Source: CAYYIS01 sp964470965 (GTDB taxonomy: Bacteria > JAAXHH01 > JABIQT01). From it: a DNA stretch of 64,000 nt. The notes beneath the pieces were generated by a model that did not search any database, was not told the DNA's origin, and saw only the letters and a program-made list of their open reading frames with translations. The DNA lies in assembly GCA_964470965.1 (NCBI GenBank), contig CAYYIS010000020.1, forward strand, positions 15,025 to 79,024. Direction: 5' to 3'. Positions within the stretch are counted from its first letter, which is position 1; every line of letters begins with the position of its first letter. The translations under genes and the position numbers were made by a program. Positions 43,982-53,030 of the stretch are shown here, piece by piece.

Positions 43982-44620
43982 ATGTTCCATGCGTGCATCC
44001 AGTTTCTGCTGATAACCGGTTTGGTTACATCGTTTTCCGTCCCGGAGCCAACCGCGCACGACATTACGAAGAAGACAAAGCGCCGGTTTGATGGCGTTAA
44101 GTCTTTATCAGCAGACTTTTTACTGGCGTCAAACCTGGATATTCTGGACCAGGCCGGTGAATCATCCGGGCGCCTTTTTCTGGAGCGGGACACAAACAAG
44201 CTCCGTCTTGAACAGGAGGGCCAGGTCATTGTGTCCGACGGAAAATCGATCTGGACCTATGTGCCCGAAAATCAGCAGATCATCGTCAGCCCCATGGAGA
44301 CATCCGGTGGTATGCGGCCGGATGAATTCCTGTTCTATTTCGCCCGCCATTATACGCCAGAACTCAAAGGGACGGAGACCATTGACGGCATAACACATTA
44401 TATTTTGGAATTGACCGCCAACGAGGAAAATGCGCAACTGGAACGGGTTACCGTTTGGGTAGACAACAAAAACTGGCTGACACGCAAAGTTCGGTATGTG
44501 GACGATATGGAATCCTCTACTACAATTTCGTTTTCCGACATCCGCCTGAATCCCCGGCTTCCCGAAGAAACATTTGTCATGAATGTGCCGGAAGGGGTAG
44601 AAGTCGTTGACCTCCGGTAA
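43982..44620 (+). CDS. lolA: Outer-membrane lipoprotein carrier protein LolA
   Basis: Periplasmic chaperone that carries lipoproteins from the LolCDE complex to the outer membrane. The 212-residue protein has a short export signal (HACIQFLLITGLVTSFS) and the LolA fold: SLSADFLLAS, SGRLFLERDTNKLRLEQEG, VSDGKSIWTYVPENQQI, and FSDIRLNPRLPEETFVMNVP near the end. The ATG follows CACAGGAGTATTCC. It begins a four-gene run with rimO, a bamD-like gene and nadD. Its presence shows an outer membrane. Confidence 0.88.
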   Translation: MFHACIQFLLITGLVTSFSVPEPTAHDITKKTKRRFDGVKSLSADFLLASNLDILDQAGESSGRLFLERDTNKLRLEQEGQVIVSDGKSIWTYVPENQQIIVSPMETSGGMRPDEFLFYFARHYTPELKGTETIDGITHYILELTANEENAQLERVTVWVDNKNWLTRKVRYVDDMESSTTISFSDIRLNPRLPEETFVMNVPEGVEVVDLR

Positions 44621-44645
44621 GACGATTTAATAGGGACATCGCACT

Positions 44646-46025
44646 ATGCGCACCATTGGCCTGGCAAGTCTGGGCTGCTCGAAAAACCTTGTAGATTCCG
44701 AAGTCATGCTCGGCCTGCTCTCACAGGGCGGCTATGAGATTGTCGAGTCCTACCCGGATGCCGACGTCATCATCGTGAACACCTGCGCGTTTATCGGACC
44801 GGCGAAGGAAGAATCGATCGACACGATTCTGGAGCTAGCCCGGTTTAAGGAAGACGGACGTTGTTCTTCGCTGGTGGTTACCGGTTGCATGGCACAGCGG
44901 TATTCGAAGGAACTGGTGTCTGAAATTCCCGAGATAGATGCAGTAATCGGAGTCCATCAGTATCAGGACATCGTGTCTTTCCTGGACCAGTTGCAGGACG
45001 ATGGAGATACGCTCCGAGACATTCGCCGAGTACCGCTGGCCACGGATTTTTCGTATCCGAGAATCGTGAAGACCCCCCGTCACTCGGTGTACCTGAAGAT
45101 TGCTGAAGGATGCGACAGAAGGTGTACCTTCTGCATCATCCCGGCTATCCGTGGTAAGCAGGGCAGCCGGACGGTCGCATCTCTCGTGGAGGAAGCCCGG
45201 AATCTCGTCGATAAGGGCGCTAAGGAACTCAACCTGATTTCTCAGGATACCACGTGGTACGGCAAGGATCTGCCGGAACCAGCCGCTCTGCCGGATCTGT
45301 TGCACGCGCTCAACGATGTCGAAGGCATACAGTGGATTCGGCCGCTGTACAACCATCCGTTTCGGTTTACAGATGAGATTATTCAAAGTATCGCGGAGCT
45401 GGATCATGTGTGCAATTATATCGATATGCCGCTGCAGCATATCTCGGATCACATGCTCACCGCCATGAATCGGGAAATCAGTCGGAAAGAAACCGAACAG
45501 CTTCTCAAAAAAGTGCGGCGTGCCATACCTGATCTGACGTTCCGCACCACATTCTTAGTCGGATTTCCCGGCGAAAATGAGGATGATTTTCAGCAGCTCT
45601 ATGACTTCGTCTCGGAATCTGCCTTCGACCGTGTCGGCGTGTTTCCCTACTCCGCCGAAGAACATACTCCGGCGGCGAAGCATCCGGATCAAGTGCCGGA
45701 GGAAGTTAAACAGGAGCGGTTTGACCAGCTGATGGAACTGCAGCGGGGAATATCGCTTGCCCGAAATCAGGCATTGATCGGCAAAACACTCAAAGTGCTA
45801 ATCGATGAACCCGGCCGCGTCGATGCACCCGCAATAGCGCGGACAGAGGCGGATGCTCCTGAAGTGGATAACGAAGTACTAATTTATGACACCCAGGTGG
45901 AACAGGGCGCGTTTCTGCATGCACGTGTTGTCGATGCATTGGAATACGACCTTGTAGGGGAAGTCGCACACCCTGAAAACGCGGCATTGCAGATTATTGA
46001 ACCTTCGAACCCTGGAATGCTTTAA
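44646..46025 (+). CDS. rimO: Ribosomal protein S12 methylthiotransferase RimO
   Basis: Radical-SAM enzyme that methylthiolates an aspartate of ribosomal protein S12. N-terminal UPF0004 domain opens TIGLASLGCSKNLVDSEVML, with NTCAFIGPAKEESID and VTGCMAQRY supplying the three auxiliary-cluster cysteines. The radical-SAM motif is CDRRCTFCIIPAIRG. LISQDTTWYGKDL, RPLYNHPF and MPLQHISDHML confirm RimO rather than MiaB. A TRAM domain forms the end. 459 residues. Confidence 0.95.
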   Translation: MRTIGLASLGCSKNLVDSEVMLGLLSQGGYEIVESYPDADVIIVNTCAFIGPAKEESIDTILELARFKEDGRCSSLVVTGCMAQRYSKELVSEIPEIDAVIGVHQYQDIVSFLDQLQDDGDTLRDIRRVPLATDFSYPRIVKTPRHSVYLKIAEGCDRRCTFCIIPAIRGKQGSRTVASLVEEARNLVDKGAKELNLISQDTTWYGKDLPEPAALPDLLHALNDVEGIQWIRPLYNHPFRFTDEIIQSIAELDHVCNYIDMPLQHISDHMLTAMNREISRKETEQLLKKVRRAIPDLTFRTTFLVGFPGENEDDFQQLYDFVSESAFDRVGVFPYSAEEHTPAAKHPDQVPEEVKQERFDQLMELQRGISLARNQALIGKTLKVLIDEPGRVDAPAIARTEADAPEVDNEVLIYDTQVEQGAFLHARVVDALEYDLVGEVAHPENAALQIIEPSNPGML

Positions 46026-46039
46026 AGGAACTGACTGTA

Positions 46040-46891
46040 ATGGTGAGATGTATCCGATATTTGATTTTTTGCATTGCCGTTTTCGAGCTAACAGGCTGCG
46101 GACCACCCCGACCGACTTCGGAATGGGAAGTTGTGGATTTATTCGACTACGGCCAGCGAAATTTTGAAGGCGAAGATTATCTTCGCTCCATGGAAGCGTT
46201 CAGGATCATAACATTGAATTACACCACCAGTGATATGATCGACGACGCGATGTTTTATCTGGGAGAATCCTATCGTGAGATGGAAGAATACCCTATCGCG
46301 GCGGTCACCTACCGTCGCCTGATGCGTGATTTTCCTCAAAGCCCTTATGCTGATGACGCACAGTACAATCTGGCCCGGGCCGTTTTCGCACAGTCCAGCA
46401 GTGTAGATCACACGCAGGACAAAACATTTGAAGCCATCCGGGAACTCCAGGTTTTTCTGGATGAATATCCCGATAGTGAGGTGGCTCCCGATGCACAACG
46501 TTTACTGCAGGAATGTATTGATAAACTTGCGATGAAAGATTATCAGATCGGCCACCTGTATTTCAAGTTGCATGACTGGAATGCAGCACGCGTTTACTTC
46601 ACGGAGTTGATCGATGAATTCCCCACCAGCCAGTGGTCCATTCCGGCACGCTATGAATTAGGTGAAAGCTTTGCCAGGGAAGAGAACTGGAATGAAGCAG
46701 TCATGAATCTCCAGGTATTTCTTGAACTCTATCCTGAACATGAACTTGCCCCGACCGTCAAAGACCGTCTCCGGGAGATCGTCCCGAAATCCTCCATCGT
46801 CCCTGAGAAACCGGATCCCGGTTCCCGGTTTACTAAAGACGGCAACAGCAACCGGCTGTTACCACAATCGCCAGAATCCAAGGTGCCGTAG
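46040..46891 (+). CDS. bamD: BamD-like outer-membrane assembly lipoprotein
   Basis: Lipoprotein with signal RYLIFCIAVFELTGCG; C20 would be lipidated. Tetratricopeptide-like repeats follow (residues 35-245: DYLRSMEAFRIITLNYTTSD, DAMFYLGESYREMEEYPIAA, YADDAQYNLARAVFAQSS), the YfiO fold of the beta-barrel assembly complex. A proline-rich tail of about 30 residues ends the protein. LolA, which would deliver it to the outer membrane, is encoded two genes upstream. Other TPR lipoproteins such as YbgF-like proteins are the alternative, but length and lipobox favour BamD. Confidence 0.85.
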   Translation: MVRCIRYLIFCIAVFELTGCGPPRPTSEWEVVDLFDYGQRNFEGEDYLRSMEAFRIITLNYTTSDMIDDAMFYLGESYREMEEYPIAAVTYRRLMRDFPQSPYADDAQYNLARAVFAQSSSVDHTQDKTFEAIRELQVFLDEYPDSEVAPDAQRLLQECIDKLAMKDYQIGHLYFKLHDWNAARVYFTELIDEFPTSQWSIPARYELGESFAREENWNEAVMNLQVFLELYPEHELAPTVKDRLREIVPKSSIVPEKPDPGSRFTKDGNSNRLLPQSPESKVP

Positions 46892-46896
46892 CGTCT

Positions 46897-47484
46897 ATGA
46901 TGCGCCTAGGTATTTACGGCGGTACATTCAATCCGATCCATTCCGGGCACCTCATCATCGCACAGACAGCCTGTTCTCAGTGCGACCTGAATCAGCTACT
47001 GTTCGTCCCCTCTGCTCGGCCCCCTCATAAACACCATACGCCACTTATTGCGCCGGAGCACCGGTATGCCATGGCCGTCCTGGCCACACAGGACGATCCT
47101 CGTTTTGGGATCTCTGACATGGAACTGCAACGGCCTGGATTGTCTTATACTGTAGAAACACTTCGGGCATTACAACAAGCCCACGGCCTGAACTGCGCAC
47201 TGTTCTTCCTGATCGGCGCTGACCGGCTGGTTGATATCGACTCCTGGCATTCAGGCGATGAGATTTTTGAGATGGCACAGGTGGTAGTGGTACCGAGAGC
47301 GGGAGCGGACCTGGGTCGCACGCCTGCCGATTTGCGGGATCGCGTTATCCTTCTTCCTGGACCTCACACCGATATATCTTCCACCGATGTCCGGCAGCGT
47401 GTACTGGCAGGTCAAAGCATAAAAAATCTGGTACCCGACCCTGTCGAAGTTTATATCCGGAAACACCGCCTCTATCAAACCTGA
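46897..47484 (+). CDS. nadD: Nicotinate-nucleotide adenylyltransferase
   Basis: Makes deamido-NAD from nicotinate mononucleotide and ATP. The phosphate-binding GIYGGTFNPIHSGHLIIA is complete, with PPHKHHTPLI, ISDMELQRPGLSYTVETL and FLIGADRLVDIDSW as substrate-site segments; the ISSTDVRQRV motif near the end closes the ATP site. 195 residues is normal. It starts five bases after the bamD-like stop, so it shares that operon. Confidence 0.95.
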   Translation: MMRLGIYGGTFNPIHSGHLIIAQTACSQCDLNQLLFVPSARPPHKHHTPLIAPEHRYAMAVLATQDDPRFGISDMELQRPGLSYTVETLRALQQAHGLNCALFFLIGADRLVDIDSWHSGDEIFEMAQVVVVPRAGADLGRTPADLRDRVILLPGPHTDISSTDVRQRVLAGQSIKNLVPDPVEVYIRKHRLYQT

Positions 47485-47772
47485 ATGCACACAAATCCTA
47501 ATGAAACTGATTTTTTCTTTTCTGATAATGGTGGGAGTCCGGGGAGGCTTCCCAAAATTGGTTTTTAGGATGGGACCGAGGGATCAGGCGGGCATACCAA
47601 GATAGCCAGCCGTTGCGCAGTCTGGGCCGCTGGTCCAGGATATTGAGCATTGTCGATATCATTCAGATCACAACGGCAAACAAAATCTTGATGTGGGAAC
47701 AGAAATGATTCACGGAGTCTAATTTTTCAGAGTTTTCCGCTTTTATTAAAAACATATTGATTTTCGAAGATA

Positions 47773-47931
47773 CTATGTGCCCGTTTTTTCTTCGCGGTGT
47801 TTTTCATTTATCCCGGCGAACAACGCGCGAATATCGGCCACACCTCCGACCGCCACAATAACCGCGACACCGACGAATATCGCAATGCAGAGAAAAAACA
47901 ATACTGTCCAGAACGTTATCCAGAATTCCAT
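47773..47931 (-). CDS. 52-residue symporter accessory membrane protein
   Basis: Start ATG at 47931 behind GGAGATAGGAGAATCATC, stop TAG at 47773. One membrane helix (TVLFFLCIAIFVGVAVIVAVGG) between an aromatic N-terminus (MEFWITFW) and a charged C-terminus (INEKHREEKTGT). It follows the symporter gene by 69 bases on the same strand. Very small proteins of this kind are often paired with sodium:solute symporters and presumably act as stabilising subunits. The strong ribosome site and helix make it real despite its size. Confidence 0.75.
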   Translation of the reverse strand: MEFWITFWTVLFFLCIAIFVGVAVIVAVGGVADIRALFAGINEKHREEKTGT

Positions 47932-48000
47932 GATGATTCTCCTATCTCCGGCCCCTTACCAATGTGGGAAGGGAGGTCAGCCAATAGCCTATTGCAATGG

Positions 48001-49530
48001 TTATCCTTTGGTGTCTTTTTTCTTGTCAGGGAATACCAATGATCCCGCGACCATCAGGACCAGGGCGGCGGCCGTCGCCCCCAGGCCGATGTATTCTCCT
48101 GAGAGCGCCTGAAGGCCGAGGGCATTTTTCACCGGAACCAGCCCGGCCACCGCAGTGATGCCCGCCGCCATGGCGAGGTAAGCCCCGGCGGTGCTGGCAC
48201 GTTTCCAGTAAAGACCAAGAAAGAGCAGCGCGAATGCCCCGGTGAAATAGATAGCGCCGCTGATGATCATGTAATCCCACATATCCTGTCCCAGATCATA
48301 CCATAGTCCCCAGATGAGTAGAAACAGACCGATCAGCACGATGAATACACGCGACAGCAATAGACGCGCTTTTGTGGACATGGTGTCACCTGTGGCAGGC
48401 GCGACCACATCGTGCGTCAGAACCGAGGCCCAACAGAGCAGGTAGCTGTCATGGGTCGACATAAATGCTGCCAGAAGGCCTGCGCCGATCAGGCCAATCA
48501 GGCCGGCGGGCAGGATCTGGCTCAGAAAAACCGGCATGGCCTGCAATGTCAGCGCGGCATCTGCCACCGGGGCTCCGGAATCGGTGAAGAAAATCGACCG
48601 GGTTGCCGGATTCATCGACAGATACGCCAGAGCGCAGATACCCAAAAACTGGGGCACCATGAACCGGATCAGAAAGCCGATGGACGACCACATGTACAGC
48701 TTCTTCACTACCGCCGTACTCTCGACGGCACATGCCCGCATCACGGCCGTCTGCCACACCGCACAAGACACCAGCCCAGCCGTGAAAATCATCCACATCA
48801 CATAAGAGGGTCCAAATCCGGTCCCTTCGACCAACGGGTTGAAACCGGCCTCGCCATGCACCGTGATAACCGCCTCCACGATCGAGGACCAACCCAGTTT
48901 TGCGATGGCGATACCACTGGCCAGGATGATTCCGAATGACAGCACCACGAATTGTATATAGTCTGTTATGACCACCGATACCATGCCGCCCAGGATGGTG
49001 TAGACCAAAACCAGGGCCAGCATTACCGTCATAACCAGCGCGACGGATGTCGGATCGGTCATACCGGTCAGACCCGTTAAAAAAATCGCACCAGCTTTCA
49101 GAAACAGGCCCATGTTGAGTATCCCGGACAGCGCCAGCAGAAGCCCGCCCGTGATGCGTACCCCCCGGCTGAACCGCTTCTCATAGAACTCAGGGATGGT
49201 CATCACACCCATTTCCCGAAGCGGTACAACAATGAATCCGGTAATGCCGACGACCAGCGTGACCACTCCGGCGATCAGGCCGATGTGAAAGGCGGCGAAA
49301 CCGCCCGTAAAGCCCTTCTGGGCTGAATACATCACCGTCACCAGCCCCAGTTCGCTGCCCACCATGGTCGCCACCGCAAGATAGGACCGCAGCGACCGGC
49401 CGGCTACGATGTAATCGCTCATGTTTCTGATATACCTGTTCGCGTAAAGCCCGATCACAACGGTGCCGAACATGTAAGCAATCACGATGATCCAGTCGAT
49501 AGTGCCGAAATTAGAGTTTGGTAGTTCCAT
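48001..49530 (-). CDS. Sodium:solute symporter (SSS family)
   Basis: 509-residue inner-membrane transporter with about 13 helices. It opens with TIDWIIVIAYMFGTVVIGLY, then SDYIVAGRSLRSYLAVATM, a TVMYSAQKGFTGGFAAFHIG helix, PLREMGVMTIPEFYEKRFS and VYTILGGMVSVVITDYIQF, all SSS landmarks. The start follows AGGCAGGAAACACT. It sits 12 bases after the stop of a Gfo/Idh/MocA oxidoreductase and before a small accessory protein, so it probably imports the sugar or cyclitol that the oxidoreductase acts on. Confidence 0.88.
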   Translation of the reverse strand: MELPNSNFGTIDWIIVIAYMFGTVVIGLYANRYIRNMSDYIVAGRSLRSYLAVATMVGSELGLVTVMYSAQKGFTGGFAAFHIGLIAGVVTLVVGITGFIVVPLREMGVMTIPEFYEKRFSRGVRITGGLLLALSGILNMGLFLKAGAIFLTGLTGMTDPTSVALVMTVMLALVLVYTILGGMVSVVITDYIQFVVLSFGIILASGIAIAKLGWSSIVEAVITVHGEAGFNPLVEGTGFGPSYVMWMIFTAGLVSCAVWQTAVMRACAVESTAVVKKLYMWSSIGFLIRFMVPQFLGICALAYLSMNPATRSIFFTDSGAPVADAALTLQAMPVFLSQILPAGLIGLIGAGLLAAFMSTHDSYLLCWASVLTHDVVAPATGDTMSTKARLLLSRVFIVLIGLFLLIWGLWYDLGQDMWDYMIISGAIYFTGAFALLFLGLYWKRASTAGAYLAMAAGITAVAGLVPVKNALGLQALSGEYIGLGATAAALVLMVAGSLVFPDKKKDTKG

Positions 49531-49542
49531 AGTGTTTCCTGC

Positions 49543-50784
49543 CTACGCTCCGTAATATCCTTTGCCGGCCCAGACTTCCTTCGCAAGCGCGCGGGCGGCA
49601 TCTGTCGGTGTGATATCACCCAGGATGCTTGTCGGAGGGCGATCCGCCTGCTCACGGGTGGGATCCGGGGACCAATGGTCGTTTTCATGCTGTTTGCGCA
49701 CCGCCTCATCCCGAAAATCCGGCACTTCGACCGGTGCTGAATCGTTCAGCGAAGAACGCCAGGCAAGGATACCGACGATGCTCATATCGATACCCCGGTA
49801 CACGTCTAGATATGGTTGCTCCCCGGTACGTATGGCCTCTGCGAAGTGGTGACTGGTAAAAAAATCGCCACCACCGTGGCCGGTTCGGGTGGCCCGCAGG
49901 TGGTGTTCGGGAAAATCCGGAGTGTAGACCGTTTCCACTGGTACTCCGTCCGGCTTTTCCCAAGGCTCACGCCAGATACGAAGGCGTTGCTTGTCGCCAT
50001 GTCGGCAATTCTCCATCAGTCCCTTGTTGCCTTGAATACGTACGTAATTGCCGTGCCCCCGCAGGCCGCCGTGGAGTGACTTTATCACCGCATCGTTGTC
50101 CATTCGGCAGACGGTCACCGCACAGGTGTCCGTGCGATTAACATGCATAGTCTGGGTGGTGTCGTTATAGTCGTATGGTACTACGAAACTGTTGACCTTG
50201 ATCGGTCGCGTATCCGTGATGAACATAACCGGCGCTATGGAATGGGTGCAGTAGTAAGTCGCCGGTATCCAATTACGCCAGTGGTTGGCGCCACAGCTGC
50301 GGGCGAGCTTCACTTCCGCCGGATCGGGGTGTACGTATTCGCCTTCACCGTATTTGAAATCGCCAACAATGCCTTTCCGGTACAGTCGCCGCATCTCCTG
50401 GTTGTAAACCATGTACGGATAATTCTCTGCGAACATATAAATCCGCCCACTACGCTCCACGGCCCGGGCCAGGGCGACACCCTCGGCCAGCGTGTGGCAT
50501 GCGGCACATTCGCTCATCACATGCTTACCCGCCTCCAGCGCCCGGACCGCAAGCGGGGCATGTTCATGGAAATAATTTGCCAGTACAACGGCGTCTAAAT
50601 CGTACGCCAGCAACGCATCGATATCCGTAAAGGTGGCCACGCCGAGTTCATTCCCCACCTGTGCCAGCCGTTCCTCCCATGTATCGCAGATGGCCACCAG
50701 CTCCATACCGCTCTGTAATGCCGAACGCATGAAGGACTGCCCCCTGGAAACTCCTACGACACCTACACGAATAGATTCTGCCAT
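49543..50784 (-). CDS. Gfo/Idh/MocA-family oxidoreductase
   Basis: NAD(P)-dependent sugar or cyclitol dehydrogenase, 413 residues. The N-terminal Rossmann domain reads VGVVGVSRGQSFMRSALQSG, with ANYFHEHAPLAVRALEAGKH and MSECAACHTLAEG as the conserved family steps (the lysine of the usual EKP motif is replaced: SECAAC). The ATG at 50784 follows AAAGGAGCGCTGTTT. The C-terminal half includes TGHGGGDFFTSHHFAEAIRT. It leads a three-gene operon with a symporter and a small membrane protein. The reaction is not predictable; the altered EKP segment suggests a divergent activity. Confidence 0.82.
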   Translation of the reverse strand: MAESIRVGVVGVSRGQSFMRSALQSGMELVAICDTWEERLAQVGNELGVATFTDIDALLAYDLDAVVLANYFHEHAPLAVRALEAGKHVMSECAACHTLAEGVALARAVERSGRIYMFAENYPYMVYNQEMRRLYRKGIVGDFKYGEGEYVHPDPAEVKLARSCGANHWRNWIPATYYCTHSIAPVMFITDTRPIKVNSFVVPYDYNDTTQTMHVNRTDTCAVTVCRMDNDAVIKSLHGGLRGHGNYVRIQGNKGLMENCRHGDKQRLRIWREPWEKPDGVPVETVYTPDFPEHHLRATRTGHGGGDFFTSHHFAEAIRTGEQPYLDVYRGIDMSIVGILAWRSSLNDSAPVEVPDFRDEAVRKQHENDHWSPDPTREQADRPPTSILGDITPTDAARALAKEVWAGKGYYGA

Positions 50785-50952
50785 AAACAGCGCTCCTTTT
50801 GGAACCTTAAGCATTATTGATCGGATGTATCGATAGTATATGGAATCAATAGAGATGACAAGACACAATCGTAATGTCGGCAAGATCCTGTTGCCGTCCG
50901 TCAGGATTTTCTATAGGTTAACCAGAAAACAGTCATTACCAGAGGATATCAC

Positions 50953-51498
50953 ATGTCTCCATCCCACCTTGACCGCCTGCTCCGTTTCTTCCACGAAGCA
51001 GGCGAACTGAAAAATCTGATGCGCTCCGGTTGGACCCGGTACGAAATCCCCCGGCCCGAGTCCGTGGCGGATCATTCGTACCGGATGGTTCTGATGGCTA
51101 TGGCTCTCGGTGCTCGTGCTGGTCTTGATACATTGCGCTTGATAATGCTCTGTGTGGTCCACGACCTGCCGGAAGCGCTCGCGGGCGACATTACGCCACA
51201 CGACGGTGTTACCGATGAGGAGAAACACAAACGGGAAGAGGAGGCGTTACGGGACCTGGTGAAGGACATTCCGGATGGTGACGCGTACATTAAACTCTGG
51301 ATGGAGTACGAAGCGCAGGAAACACCGGAAGCACGGATGGCACATCAGATCGATAAGCTGGAGATGGCGATACAGGCCAGGGAATATCAAAAAGCGTATC
51401 CTGAAAACGATCTGTCCGAATTCATAGACAATGCGGAAGCAGCGATTACGATTCCGGACCTACGCAGGTTGTTTGAGAGACTAAACACTGCACCTTGA
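50953..51498 (+). CDS. HD-domain 5'-deoxynucleotidase-like protein (YfbR/HDDC2 family)
   Basis: 181-residue HD phosphohydrolase. Metal ligands are seen in RPESVADHSYRMVLMAMAL (first histidine), CVVHDLPEALAGDITPHDG (HD pair with the ExxxGD extension) and the late HQIDKLEMAIQARE aspartate. Relatives dephosphorylate deoxyribonucleoside 5'-monophosphates. It stands alone, divergent from the oxidoreductase operon. It may join dgt-like and nucleoside hydrolase functions elsewhere in the window in nucleotide turnover. Confidence 0.85.
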   Translation: MSPSHLDRLLRFFHEAGELKNLMRSGWTRYEIPRPESVADHSYRMVLMAMALGARAGLDTLRLIMLCVVHDLPEALAGDITPHDGVTDEEKHKREEEALRDLVKDIPDGDAYIKLWMEYEAQETPEARMAHQIDKLEMAIQAREYQKAYPENDLSEFIDNAEAAITIPDLRRLFERLNTAP

Positions 51499-51539
51499 CA
51501 TGCAAAGGAGGTAGTGTGCAATCACCTTCAATCTGTCTA

Positions 51540-52343
51540 TCAGAAATAAAAGCCTTCTGTATACAGGATCTTTAGCTCACGGGAGGGAGAGACGGAACCG
51601 GTACGGTTGTCGAGCAGATTCCGCAGGTCAAATTCTATACCGAATCCACCGAATGTGACCCGGGCACCCAGGTTCAGGTAGCCCCTGTCCCTGCCCAGGC
51701 CGGGCAGGGACAGGTCGTCGTTGTCCGCGAAGTCATATTCAAACATCACCATGAGGTACTCGTTGATGGATTTGTCGGCACCCAGAAACACATTGAACTT
51801 CCCGTTGTTGTCCTTATTTTCAATACCGTAGCTCACCCCTGCGTGAAGTCCCAGTGTACCTGCCAGGGCCAAACTGCGGCTCAACACGCCGTAAAACCCA
51901 CGTGACTTGACCTGGTACCGATCCAGATCATCATCATACGGACCGTAACCCTGTGATTCAAACCCGAATGACACAGCCGGAAGAATAATGGATTCACTGA
52001 GAAGCAGAAATTTGCACAACACTTCCGGCCGCGGGTTCCAGTTGATTCGGCCGGTTCCCAGGATGTTGCTGCCTCCGAACGATATCCCCATCATGAGCCG
52101 GTCGCTTATCCCTCCATATAACCCACCCAGAAGACCACCGGCAGTGTAAACCCGCAGTGACACGGCAGCCGTACCCTTTGGCAGTGTGCCGGCGGTAGGC
52201 AGATCTATCAGACGCTGGATCGGCGGCGCCATCATATCGGTGCCGAACAACTCCGCCTCGGCCTGGGCGTATGCCGAAGAAAGGGAACCCGCGGTCATCA
52301 TCAGGCCTGTCAGGAATCGGATGAATTGCCGTGGTGCTGCCAT
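51540..52343 (-). CDS. Outer-membrane beta-barrel protein, unknown function
   Basis: 267 residues with a signal peptide (IRFLTGLMMTAGSLSSAYAQ) and alternating amphipathic strands (AAVSLRVYTAGGLLGGLYGG, GLHAGVSYGIENKDNNGKF, EYLMVMFEYDFADND), ending in phenylalanine as barrel proteins do. I do not recognise a specific family; it is the size of small YjbH-like or OmpW-like barrels. It follows coaE by 14 bases as the last gene of the smc operon. Confidence 0.65.
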   Translation of the reverse strand: MAAPRQFIRFLTGLMMTAGSLSSAYAQAEAELFGTDMMAPPIQRLIDLPTAGTLPKGTAAVSLRVYTAGGLLGGLYGGISDRLMMGISFGGSNILGTGRINWNPRPEVLCKFLLLSESIILPAVSFGFESQGYGPYDDDLDRYQVKSRGFYGVLSRSLALAGTLGLHAGVSYGIENKDNNGKFNVFLGADKSINEYLMVMFEYDFADNDDLSLPGLGRDRGYLNLGARVTFGGFGIEFDLRNLLDNRTGSVSPSRELKILYTEGFYF

Positions 52344-52357
52344 GTTTCCTTCTTGTC

Positions 52358-52972
52358 TTAGCCGGGGTCAATTTTCTCCCGGGCGACGATGCTCTGCCAC
52401 ACGCCCCGGGCTTCCGATTCCAGCCCGGCCACCGAGCCGTTGTTGACGATCACATGATCTGCCCATCGGACCCGATTTTCATCGGTCAACTGTGCTTCGA
52501 CCCTTTGTGTGGCCTCCTGACTGGACAGGTTGTTTCGGGCCATAAGCCACGCGATACGCTGGGGGCGTGGCGCTGTTACGACAACCAGCGCATCCACCAT
52601 GTCAACCTCATCCCATTCCACGATAAGCGCCGCATCTACCACCGTCACGCCGTCATATCCGGTGTTTCGCTGTTTCCCTATCCGGCGATGGATCTCAGCC
52701 ACGAGCGGCGGATGTACGATAGCATCTAAACGCGCCCGTTCCATTGAATCTCTGAAAACGATCTCACCGAGCACCGGCCGGACGATTCTGCCGTCTTGAC
52801 CGAGTATGTCAGTACCGAATGCACGGATCAGAGCCGTCTGAACCTGCGGCGCGTCCAGCACCTCATGACCCACATGATCCGCACTAATGATTGTGGCACC
52901 GAGCGCTTCGAACACTCGGCTCACGATCGATTTCCCAGATGCGATGCCGCCTGAGACGCCTATGACGATCAC
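52358..52972 (-). CDS. coaE: Dephospho-CoA kinase
   Basis: Last step of coenzyme A synthesis, phosphorylating dephospho-CoA on the ribose 3'-OH. P-loop GVSGGIASGKSIVSRVFEAL, then ISADHVGHEVLDAPQVQTAL and VVDAALIVEWDEVDMVDALV, and RIAWLMARNNLSSQEATQRV as the lid region. 204 residues is standard. It lies between smc and a barrel gene on the same strand, 58 bases after smc. Confidence 0.94.
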   Translation of the reverse strand: MIVIGVSGGIASGKSIVSRVFEALGATIISADHVGHEVLDAPQVQTALIRAFGTDILGQDGRIVRPVLGEIVFRDSMERARLDAIVHPPLVAEIHRRIGKQRNTGYDGVTVVDAALIVEWDEVDMVDALVVVTAPRPQRIAWLMARNNLSSQEATQRVEAQLTDENRVRWADHVIVNNGSVAGLESEARGVWQSIVAREKIDPG

Positions 52973-53030
52973 GATGGGCCTGTGTCTGAAAACGGATAAA
53001 TGATCGGGGGAATGTTAGGGCAGCGGAACG

